From Chionoecetes opilio (taxonomy: Eukaryota; Arthropoda; Malacostraca; Decapoda; Majidae), in NCBI GenBank assembly GCA_016584305.1, contig JACEEZ010024145.1, forward strand, positions 41,001 through 105,000: DNA of 64,000 nt, written 5' to 3'. The position numbers and the translations under genes were made by a program. A model generated the notes under the pieces. That model did not search any database. It was not told the origin of the DNA and was given only the letters and a program-made list of their open reading frames with translations. Shown in pieces: positions 48,680 to 60,900 of the stretch (position 1 is the first letter of the stretch; every line of letters begins with the position of its first letter).

Positions 48680-49794
48680 GGGTCGAAATTTCCTAGCTGT
48701 AGCCTTACACCTAGATTTTTTTTTTTGGGGGGGTGGGGGGGGGAAGAGTTGTATCCCCCCATTATTCGGATCCTTGCATTACTCGGACCACTCCTTGGCC
48801 CAATTAGTCCGAATATGAGAGGTTTTACTGTAGAGGAAAAAAATGCAGAAGAAAAAATTAATGGAAGAGTGGGAGAAAAAATTTTTGCGCTGGACTCACA
48901 AATGGTTGACGAGGGAGACTGAGGTGCCGAAGATCATGTGGCAAACGCCGATGATGATGGAAATCTTCATCTTGTAGCTGTTCTGGAAGGCAATCTTGTT
49001 CGTCGCTATCTGGCGGAGGACGGGTAAAACAAAGTTATGTTTATGACAAACGGCTATAAGCAGTGGCGGCTCGTGATAAAATACATTGGAAGGACTGCAA
49101 GCTTCACACAATAGTAGGATATACAAATTTTACCTATCTCAGGTATGAGTTGTAGTTGATATTCACGGATTTCAGGGCATGGTAGTAGTGGTGGTGGTAG
49201 AAGGGATGGTGGTAGTGGTGGCAGTAGAGGGGATGGCTGAGGTGGTGATGGTAGAATTACAGTATTACTTGAAATTAAAGTCGGTACTGCTTGATTTCAG
49301 TCTTTTCATTTAATGTCAGCTGGGATAAGTTGATATTTTGCAAATACTTCACTCTATTTTCCATCGTCAGAGGGTAATTAAAGAAAGCACGATATAACCA
49401 CACCGTCCACACGCACTGTAAACACGAGAGGGACGAGACTCGGCTGCCTCGGCTGCAGCTCATTGTGTTCACAAGTGGCGCTGCGGCAGCGAACACATGA
49501 ATCTTACAGCAAATATGAAAGTAACTTACATTTAGGTCTGGTTTTATTGAAAATTCACTTAGTAACGTATTGAAAATAACATAATGACTTTTTATCATGA
49601 TATATTTGTTGGGAGTGTATCAATTCTGCTGTGCCTCTAAAGGCATCATACACCTGGCAGTGAGTGTCTGGGGGTGCTGCAGCTCTGCAGCCCTATGCCA
49701 CGAGCCGCCACTGGCTATAAGGATGATGAAATGTTGGAGAGAGAGAGAAGTAAAAAACCTTGTAGCTCAGGCCTTGTAAAACACAACTAGGTAA

Positions 49795-49837
<43 letters not shown>

Positions 49838-52800
49838 CATATAAACAAGATCACAGGAGATACATAATAGTTGCTGAGGAATATAAGAATGGCATTCAAA
49901 TATCTGGATGAAGAGATGATTAAGAAATTGATAACATCTCTGATTCGACCAAGGTTGGAATATGCGGCAGTGATTTGGTCACATAAAAAGGATATAAGGA
50001 AGATTGAGAGAATACAAAGAGCAGCCACAAAAATGGCTCCAAGCCTGAGAGATTTACCATATGAAGAAAGACTTTCAAGACTGAAACTCCCAACTCTTGA
50101 GAAAAGAAGAGAAAGGGGAGATTTTATAGCAGTGTATAGAGCATCAATGGGTCTGGAAAAAATTGATAGAGCAGATCTGTTTGTGTGGGACGATAGAAGT
50201 ACAAGAGGTCATGAGAAGAAATTGAAAAGGACAACATGCAAGAGGGACCTAAAAAAATACAGCTTCCCGTATAGAAGCATAGAAGCCTGGAATAACCTTG
50301 ATGCAAAAGTGATTAATGCAAGAAATATTCAGGACTTCAAAGGCAAGCTGGATAATAGTAGATTTGGAGACGGGACAGTATCTTAGTAGCAGTAGGACAT
50401 AGCTCTTTTCCTGTATGTTACAACTAGGTAAATACACACACACACACACACACACACACCTGCCATATCGGATCGAATCCCACCGGGTAGGGTTTGCCAC
50501 TGTACTGATCTGTGGAGTTCGGGTTGAGGGTCAGTTCGCCCCAGGCCTGCATGTTGTGCTCGGTGGCGTCGGCCGAATCGCCTATGTGCCAGGCCGAGCC
50601 AAAGATGTTGAAGGACTTGGAGAAGATGTCGTTGTAGATATTAGTCTGGTTATTGAGAAATTTCTAGTAAACGTATTCAAAACGATTACCATTATGGTCG
50701 GCAAGTTCTGATTGATTTTGGGGATATGCTGAACTTGTAGTAACAGTAGTAAGGAGGGCCTTGTGATTACACCCCCTGAGGGGTCTATGTATGGAGAAAG
50801 TGTTGAATCGTTGTGAGGTGAGAAGTGGAACGCCAAAATGGCTGTATGAAAGTTGGTTTTGATTGGTAAAGTTTTGGTGTGAAGTTGGGTTGAAAGATGG
50901 GATGTGTGGGTGTGAGTAGGAAATGTATGGGCTGGGTATAGTTTGGTGGTGTGGGGAAAGTTAGGTTAAAGGTGGTGTGTGTGGTGGAAGCTTTGGGTGT
51001 TGGTGTAAGTTTGCTGGCGAAAGGGGTGGTTTGCTGTAAGTTGTGGTGGGTGGGTAGTTGGGGTTTGGTGTGGAAAGTTGTGGGGGAAAGTTTGGGCGGG
51101 GTGTGTTGGATGATAAGGGTGTAGGTGGGAGTATAAGGGATGGGTGATAAGTGTGGTGGTGTGGATAAGTTGTGGTGGGTGGTGATAAGTTGGGTGGTGT
51201 GTGGTGATAGTGTGTGGTGTGTGTGGTGATAAGTTGTGTGGTGGTGGTGGGTGATAAGTGTGTGGTGGTGTGGTGGATAAGTGTGGTGGTGGTGTGTGGT
51301 GATAAGTTGTGGTGTGGTGTGTGGATAAGTGTGGTGGTGGGGGTGTGTGATAAGTTGTGGTGGTTGGTGATAAGTTGTGTGGTGTGTGGTGATAAGTGTG
51401 GTGGTGGTGGTGATGATAATGTGGTGGTGGTGGTAGGTGATAAGTTGTGGTGGTGGTGGTGTGAAAGTTGTGTGAGTGTGTGGTGTGATAAGTTGTGGTG
51501 GGTGGTTGTGGTGATAAGTTGTGGTGGGTTGGTGATAGTGGTGTGTGGTGATAAGTTGTGGTGGTGTGGATGTGATAAGTTGTTGGTGGGTGTGGTGATA
51601 AGGTGTGTGGTTGGTGTGTGATAAGTGTGGTGGTGGTGGGATAAGTTGTGGTGGTGGTGTGTGTGGTTGATAAGTTGTGGTGGTGGTTGTGTGATAAGTT
51701 GTGGTGGTGGTGGGTGTGGTGATAAGTTGTGGTGGGTGTGGTATAGTGGTGATGGAAGTTGTGTGGTGGTGATAGTGGTGGGTTGGTATAAGTTGTGGTG
51801 GTGTGGTGATAAGTGTGGTGGTGTTGTGATAAGTTGTGGTGGTGGTGTGTGATAAGTGTGTGGTGGTGGTGGTGATAAGTTGTGGTGGTGGTGGTGTGTG
51901 GTTGTGATAAGTTGTGGTGGGTGGTGATAGTGTGGTGGTTTGTTGGTGATAAGTGTGTGGTGGTGTGAAGTGGTGGGATGTGTGTGTGTGTTGTGGTGGT
52001 GGTGGTGTGTGTGTGATAAGTTGTGGTGGTGGTGTGGTGGTGGGTGTGATAAGTTGTGGTGGTGTGGTGTGGTGATAAGTGTGGTGGTGGTGGGTGTGAT
52101 AAGTTGTGGTGTGTGTGATAAGTTGTGGTGGTGTGGATAAGTTGTGTGGTGGTGGTGGGTGGTGGTGGTTTGATAAGTGTGGTGTGGTTGGTGGTGATAA
52201 GTTGTGGGGTGGTGGTGGTGTAAGTTGTAGTGTGGTGGTGGTGGTGGTGATAAGTTGTGGTGGTGTGTTGGTGGTGGTGTGATAAGTTGTGGTGGTGGGG
52301 TGGTGGTGGTGATAAGTGTGGTGGTGGTGGTGGTGTGTGGTGATAAGTTGTGGTGGTGGTGGGTGTGGTGTGGTGATAAGTGTGTGGTGGTTGGTGGTGG
52401 TGGTGTGATAAGTTGTGGTGGGTGGTGGTGTGTGGTGATAGTTGTGGTGGTGGTGGGTGGTGATAAGTTGTGGTGGTGGTGGTGTGTGTGTGGTGATAAG
52501 TGTGTGGTGGTGGGGTGGTGGTTGTGATAAGTTGTGGTGGTGGTGGTGTGTGTGGTGATAAGTTGTGTGGTGGTGGTGGTTATTGGTGTTGATAAGTTGT
52601 GGTGGTGGTGGTGTGGTGATAAGTTGTGGTGGTGGGTGGTGATAAGTTGTGTGTGGTGGTGGTGTGATAGTGTGTGTGGTGGTGGTGGTGTGATAAGTTG
52701 TGGTGGTGGTGGTGTGGTGATAAGTTTGTGGTGGTGGGGGTGGTGATAAGTTGTGGTGGTGGTGGTGTGGTGATAAGTTGTGGTGGTTGGTGGTGGTTGT

Positions 52801-54548
52801 GGTGATAAGTTGTGGTGGTTGGTGTGTGTGATAAGTTGGGTGGTGGTGGTGTGTGGTGATAAGTTGTGGTGGTGGTGGTGGTGGTGTGATAAGTTGTGGG
52901 GTGGTGGTGGTGGTGGTGTGTGTAAGTTGTGGTGGTGGTGGTGTGGTGATAAGTTGTGGTGTGGTGGTGTGTGTGATGAAGTTGTGTGTGGTGGTGGGGG
53001 TGTGTGATAAGTTGTGGTGGTGGTGGTGGTGTGATAAGTTTGGTGGTGGTGGTGGTGGTGTGATAAGTTGTGGTGGTGGTGGTGTGTGATAAGTTGGTGG
53101 TGGTGGTGGTGTGGATAAAGTTGGTGGTGGTGGTGGTGGTGTGATAAGTTGTGGTGGTGGTGGGTGTGATAAGTTGTGGTGGTGGTGTGGTGATAAGTTG
53201 TGGTGGCGGTGGTGTGGTGGTGTGATAAGTTGTGGTGGTGGTGGTGGTGTGATAAGTTGTGGTGGTGTGGTGGTGGTTTGTGATAAAGTTGTGGTGGTGG
53301 TGGATGTGTGGTTGATATAAGTTTGTGGTGGGTGTGTGGTGGTGGTGATAAGTTGTGGTGGTGGTGGTGGTGTGATAAGTTGTGGTGGTGGTGGTGTGTG
53401 ATAAGTTGTGGTGGTGGTGGTGGTGTGATAAGTTGTGGTGGTGGTGGTGGTGTGATAAGTTGTGGTGGTGGTGGTGTGATAAGTTGTGGTGGTGGTGTTG
53501 TGATAAGTTGTGGTAGTGTGGTGGTGGTGATAAGTTGTGGTGGTGGTGGTGTGGTGATAAGGGAAGTATAGTGGTAGGAAAGTGGTGATTTGTAGGTGTG
53601 GAAGTGGCCATGTGGTGATAGGAGAAGACTGGTAATTGCAGAAGGTTTTTTGTGGATTTTTTTTTTTACATTTATGCCTATAGCGCGTGTTGGCAGTGAG
53701 CTCCAGGGATGGGATGGCAGGCCCTGGAGGTTCACTTGAGGGCTGTGATGGTTGGCCCTCGCCCGTGGTGGCGCAGGCAGGATTGTTATAGTGACGCCTG
53801 TGATTAGAGGCTCATGCCGCCCCCTGTGTCCTCCGATGCACTCGCAATCGCAGGTTGAGTTAATGGACAGGGCATGTGGGTGTTCTTAGGCCACTCGACG
53901 GTGGAGAAATATTTTAAGTGAATTTTGGATCTCATCGGGATCAAACTCGGGTCACTCAGAAGGTCACTCGGAGATGCTAACCATTCTGCTACCGCCTCCC
54001 CTAAGAAGTGTGGTGATGTGAAAGTGTAGTGATGAATATGGTGGAGAGAGAAGTGCAGTGAGAGAAGGAAACGATGTGAATGGGGAAGAGAACAGTGACG
54101 AGGAGGTGAAGTGACGGGTGAGACTCAGTAAAGAAGACATGTGGTGACAGGGAAGAGCAGGGAGGGTGGCACATTTCCTTGACTGTGCCACCCTGTCACC
54201 GCCTCGCCCACACCCTCCCCGTGCAGACCCAACACCTGGCACTGACCCGGCACCCAGGAGGCAGCCGGCACTCACCTCCCCGGTCATCTTGGCGGCGATG
54301 AGCTGTTTCTCGCGCAGCACCATCCAGCCGGCGAAGAGCAGCATGAGGGTGGCGTGGCCGGCATCTCCGAACATCACCGCAAACAGGAAGGGAAAGGTGG
54401 TGATGGTGTACAGGGCTGTGGCGAAGGGGAAAGCGGTAAAAGAAATAGAGAAACTGGTTCATAAATACAGTAAAACCTCTCGTATTTGGACCCTCATTAT
54501 TCGGACTTTTTTTAGGGGTCGAAATTTCCTAGCTATATATACACCCCT

Positions 54549-54583
<35 letters not shown>

Positions 54584-57500
54584 GGGTCGAAATTTTCTAG
54601 CTATATATTATACACCTAGTTTTTTTTTTTTTTTTTTTTTTTTTTCATAGCCCCCCATTATTCGGATCCTTGCATTACTCGGACCACTCCTTGGCCCAAT
54701 TAGTCCGAATATGAGAGGTTTTACTGTAGGCTGGTCAATTATTGGAATGGACTCTGTCGTGGGGTAGTCGTCAGGTAGTTAGTGTCGTGTCAATAGGGAG
54801 TTTTAAAAGGAGGCTAGACCGTGTTATGGATGGGGATGAAAGGTGGATGTAGGTAGTGTTCAGTAACAGGAACTACCACGTGTAGGTCTCCCAGCCTCTT
54901 GTACATAGCTTCCTTATTTTCCAATGTTCTTAACCCCTTCACTGCAGATATCAAATTCATAGGCCTACCCTCCTGTGCGGAAGGTTTAATTAAAATATAA
55001 AATAATTATTGATCATATTTTAAAGTGCCTAAATGAATAGGATGCTCATTCCATACCAGAAAATCTATGTTTCGTCTTGGTGGAGGCTACCAGCTAAGTG
55101 AAGAGTTACGTCAAAGTGCAGCAACAGGGCTGTGACCGTGCTGCCAGACGCACAATGAAACTACTTACTACTCAACATAATACAGCTTATTTTGGTAAAT
55201 AAATGCTTCATTCATGCATTCATTTATTCATTCATACTTCTGTTTTATATCCATCAAGAATATATTGACTATCTTGACTATTTAGCCTCGCCATTGAAGT
55301 AGAGGGCGCGGCAGCGTCAACACGTCGTACTGTACCGCTTGACCTTATTAGTCACACTAACTCACTCAAGCAGAAAAAGAGGTTCTATTATATCGCAACA
55401 CTTGACACTGTTGCCATACAAGCCTATCACAACGAATATTTACCCATAATATCATTGAGCGCGGAGTTTAAATACAGAAACCCTATATGTACCAGCCGCA
55501 GTGAACCCTTAAATACCTGAGACCGTATTTGTACCAGCCGCAGTGAACCCTTAAATACCTGAGACCGTATTTGTACCAGCCGCAGTGAACCCTTAAATAC
55601 CTGAGAGACCGTATATGTACCAGCCGCAGTGAACCCTTAAATACCTGAGAGACCGTATATGTACCAGCCGCAGTGAACCCTTAAATACCTAGAGACCGTA
55701 TATGTACCAGCCGCAGTGAACCCTAAATACCTGAGAGACACGTATTTGTACCAGCCCAGTGACCCTCAAATACCTGAGAGACCTATTTGTACCAGCCGCA
55801 GTGAACCCTTAAATACCTGAGAGACCGTATTTGTACCAGCCACAGTGAACCCTTAAATACCTGAGAGACCGTATTTGTACCAGCCACAGTGAACCCTTAA
55901 ATACCTGAGAGACCGTATTTGTACCAGCCGCAGTGAACCCTTAAATACCTGAGAGACCGTATTTGTACCAGCCGCAGTGAACCCTCAAATACCTGAGAGA
56001 CCGTATATGTACCAGCCGCAGTGAACCCTTAAATAGCTGAGAGACCGTATTTGTACCAGCCGCAGTGAACCCTTAAATACCTGAGAGACCGTATTTGTAC
56101 CAGCCGCAGTGAACCCTTAAATACCTGAGACCGTATTTGTACCAGCCACAGTGAACCCTTAAATACCTGAGACCGTATTTGTACCAGCCGCAGTGAACCC
56201 TTAAATACCTGAGACCGTATTTGTACCAGCCGCAGTGAACCCTTAAATACCTGAGAGACCGTATTTGTACCAGCCGCAGTGAAGGGGTTAATATGGCCTG
56301 TAATGGAAGCTATTCATGCACCACCAAGACTTCATTAGTGTCATTAGGTTCCAGTTATGTCCTATGGATTAGGGTGAGACAATGGGGTGAGTATGTGTTG
56401 TGGTAGCGGGTGAGGCTGTGTGGAGGAAGAGTGAGGTGACACAGGCTCTGCTGAGGCTGTATGATGCTGTACACGGGCAATTTAGTTAGTTTTCGTAATT
56501 TTATGGCTAACAACACACAATTTTTTATAGCAAAGGAAAGGTCTGGGTGTGAAGGGGTTAATGGGCGGATGATACTTCAGGTTTTATCATCATTTATTTC
56601 TGGCATTACAAGGATTCAAGCATCTTCCTGTATTCGATTTCTCCTAGTTATGCCTCAAACATCCAGCCTCTTTTTATCCTCTTATTAACTGTCAGGTCTT
56701 CTCCAGTGACTTCTAAGTAATCAAGCAATTTTATACTGTAACTATGTCGCCTTTGTTTCAAGTGTTGGCAGTTTTGTTTCCTTTAGTCTTTCGTGACAGG
56801 TGAGATCTTGCAACTCAAGCACCGTCATGGATTTCTGAGCCATGAGGAGCAGGGGTGGACAAGGGGGTGGGAGGAGGGCAAAGGAGGGAACACACAAACT
56901 CTTATCACACATATGGAGGTCATTGTAACACCTCATTAACCCCTTGTGACCCTGAACGTAATTTTCATTGTAATTTTGGTACCATTAGACGATTTTAATG
57001 ATTATAAGCAATATTTTATAGATATGTCATGTTTAGTATACTTGTCCACGAGCTAATTTGGTATATTAAGTTACTTTTCGTAAATTTTATAGCTAGCAAC
57101 AGACAATTTTTTATAGCAAAGGAAAGATCTGGGCGTGAAGGTACATACAAAATAAGAGAATAATAAGAAAGGAAATATAAGTACAGTAAAACCTCTCATA
57201 TTGGGACTAATTGGGCCAAGGAGTGGTCCGAGTAATGCAAGGATCCGAATAATGGGGGGATTATATATGGGGGTATTTAGATAGATAAAAAAAAAAAAAA
57301 AAAATTCTAGGCTAGGAAATGTCAACCCCTAAAAAAAAAATCTAGGCTAGGAAATGTCAACCCCTCAAAAAAAAAATCTAGGCTAGGAAATTTCGACCCC
57401 CAAAAAAAAAAAATCTAGGCTAGGAAATTTCGACCCCCCCCAAAAAAAAAATCTAGGCTAGGAAATTTCGACCCAAAAAAAAAAAAATCAGGCTAGGAAA

Positions 57501-57871
57501 TTTCGACCCCTAAAAAAAAAAATCTAGGCTAGGAAATTTCGACCCCTAAAAAAAAAAATCTAGGCTAGGAAATTTCGACCCCCCCAAAAAAAAAATCTAG
57601 GCTAGGAAATTTCGACCCCAAAAAAAAAAATCAAGGCTAGGAAATTTCGACCCCTAAAAAAAAAAATCTAGGCTAGGAAATTTCGACCCCTAAAAAAAAA
57701 ATCTAGGCTAGGAAATTTCGACCCAAAAAAAAAAAAATCTAGGCTAGGAAATTTCGACCCCCAAAAAAAAAATCAAGGCTAGGAAATTTCGACCCCTAAA
57801 AAAAAAAATCTAGGCTAGGAAATTTCGACCCCTAAAAAAAAAAATCTAGGCTAGGAAATTTCGACCTATAG

Positions 57872-57904
<33 letters not shown>

Positions 57905-60900
57905 AAAAAAAAAAAAAGAGGTCCGAATAATATCAAAGTCCGAATACGAGAGGTTTTACTGTACTCTGGTTAAGGATGGTGGAAGGCTACACACAGCTCA
58001 TTGTGGCAGCGGACTATAGGAGTGTTACCTAAGAAAGAGGGCGGCAGGAACAAACTTATTGATTTAGTTGTTGCAAAGTAAATACCTACATGAGATTTGC
58101 ATAACATTGAGATGAAAAATTTGTGACATGAAGGAAGATGACATGAATACATTGAGATGAAAAATTTGTGACATGAAGAAATATAACATGAATACAGTGA
58201 GATGAAAGATATCTGACATGAATACAGTGAGATGCAAGATATCTGACATGAATACAGTGAGATGAAAGATTTCTGACATGAATACAGTGAGATGAAAGAT
58301 ATCTGACATGAATACAGTGAGATGAAAGATATCTGACATGAATACAGTGAGATGAAAGATTTCTGACATGAATACAGTGAGATGAAGAAAGCTGACATGA
58401 ATACAGTGAGATGAAAGATTTCTGTTACAATGTGTAGCGAGGCGTGCGATGGACCTGTGGTGCCCCGAAGCTTGGAAGCAAGGCGGTTCAATGAATCACC
58501 ACCACAAGGGGGCACCACCTTCTTCACGGCCACGTCACAGGAGTCACGTGGACCATTGGGTATATAACGAGGATGGACCGGGACAGCGATGGATTCCTGC
58601 GACCGCACTCACACTCCACACAGCACTCACGGAGCTACGGACCTCACCTATGCCCTGGCCAGCCGCCTCGTCTACCTGCATGGGTTACAGGGAGCTACGG
58701 ACCTCACCTAGGCCCTGGCCAGCCGCCTCGTCTATACCTGCATGGGTTACAGGGAGCTACGGACCTCACCTATGCCCTGGCCAGCCGCCTCGTCTACCTG
58801 CATGGGTTACAGGGAGCTACGGACCTCACCTAGGCCCTGGCCAGCCGCCTCGTCTATACCTGCATGGGTTACAGGGAGCTACGGACCTCACCTATGCCCT
58901 GGCCAGCCGCCTCGTCTACCTGCATGGGTTACAGGGAGCTACGGACCTCACCTAGGCCCTGGCCAGCCGCCTCGTCTATACCTGCATGGGTTACAGGGAG
59001 CTACGGACCTCACCTAGGCCCTGGCCAGCCGCCTCGTCTACCTGCATGGGTTACAGGGAGCTACGGACCTCACCTATGCCCTGGCCAGCCGCCTCGTCTA
59101 CCTGCATGGGTTACAGGGCGCTACGGACCTCACCTATGCCCTGGCCAGCCGCCTCGTCTACCTGCATGGGTTACAGGGCGCTACGGACCTCACCTATGCC
59201 CTGGCCAGCCGCCTCGTCTACCTGCATGGGTTACAGGGCGCTACGGACCTCACCTAGGCCCTGGCCAGCCGCCTCGTCTACCTGCATGGGTTACAGGGCG
59301 CTACGGACCTCACCTATGCCCTGGCCAGCCGCCTCGTCTACCTGCATGGGTTACAGGGAGCTACGGACCTCACCTATGCCCTGGCCAGCCGCCTCGTCTA
59401 CCTGCATGGGTTACAGGGAGCTACGGACCTCACCTATGCCCTGGCCAGCCGCCTCGTCTACCTGCATGGGTTACAGGGCGCTACGGACCTCACCTATGCC
59501 CTGGCCAGCCCTCTCGTCTACCTGCATGGGTTACAGGGCGCTACGGACCTCACCTACACCCTGGCCAGCCCTCTCGTCTACCTGCATGGGTTACAGGGAG
59601 CTACGGACCTCACCTATGCCCTGGCCAGCCCTCTCGTCTACCTGCATGGGTTACAGGGAGCTACGGACCTCACCTATGCCCTGGCCAGCCCTCTCGTCTA
59701 CCTGCATGGGTTACAGGGAGCTACGGACCTCACCTATGCCCTGGCCAGCCCTCTCGTCTACCTGCATGGGTTACAGGGAGCTACGGACCTCACCTATGCC
59801 CTGGCCAGCCCTCTCGTCTACCTGCATGGGTTACAGGGCGCTACGGACCTCACCTACACCCTGGCCAGCCCTCTCGTCTACCTGCATGGGTTACAGGGAG
59901 CTACGGACCTCACCTACACCCTGGTCAGCCCTCTCGTCTACCTGCATGGGTTACAGGGAGCTACGGACCTCACCTAGGCCCTGGCCAGCCGCCTCGTCTA
60001 TACCTGCATGGGTTACGAGGTTTAGTAACCCTACGACTCGTCCTCCTGGTTCGGTGCTGCTTCACACGTCCTCCACGCTACGTTGTCTTCCTTGTGGCAA
60101 CGTATCATTTGTTTGTGATCCAGCGACCTGTGTACTTTATTGACATATGTTGGTGACGGCTATTTTATATTAAGTAAAGGGCAAAGTTACGGTGTGTTTA
60201 CTTAATTTCAGCCTGTGACAGCGTGAGACAATAGACCCACCTGGATTCACTTCCCGGTAGGTGGCGACCCCGTAGGCGTCAATGAGGGTCTGGAAGCCAT
60301 TGGTGAACTTGTTGGTGCGATGGAAGGTTGGCGGCATCACGTTGGTGGCCATGCAGTTGATGATGGGCTGGACAGAGCCTCCAGCACGCACCTGGAAATC
60401 AGCGCAACAAGTCATAACTATTCTCTATACAGTATAACTACTCTTCTATATATACTCTATAATTCTCTATTCTCTATATTATATAACTCTAAAAGGTCTA
60501 ACATAACAGGTGATTTGGTGGCGCTGTTTGTTGTCATAATTCCCAGCACTGCATGAGCATCAGCTTGAGTGTTGCAGGCAGGGCAGTGCAGTGCTGGTCC
60601 CTTCACTACATCCTCTATCCTTGGAAATCAAAATATAACAATGGAAAGCTAATGAAAATCCGCTTCTATTGATATGTTTCATCTAAAATGTTTCCTCGCA
60701 AAATATTAAATGGCGAAGAGTTTAAGTATATATTGAGGTCATGCATATTTCTTCACTCTCTCATAATGGCATTTCTTTAGTGTATTTGATAATATTATAG
60801 AACAAACAGTTACGAAGATAACGGTATATCATATATACTGATAAACCTTAGGTAGGGAAATAGGGGTGATGTTCTAAAATGGCAGGAATCACAAAACTGG

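Noticed and set aside
50961..53735. 924-codon open frame, minus strand
   Set aside because: It consists of His/Thr/Pro runs read from the GATAAGTTGTGGTGG array and exists only because the motif lacks stops. No domain; it also overlaps a SINE at its start.
58864..60156. 430- and 385-codon open frames, plus strand
   Set aside because: The 60-bp period equals 20 codons, so any stop-free frame stays open through the array. The array is in an intron and antisense to the gene.
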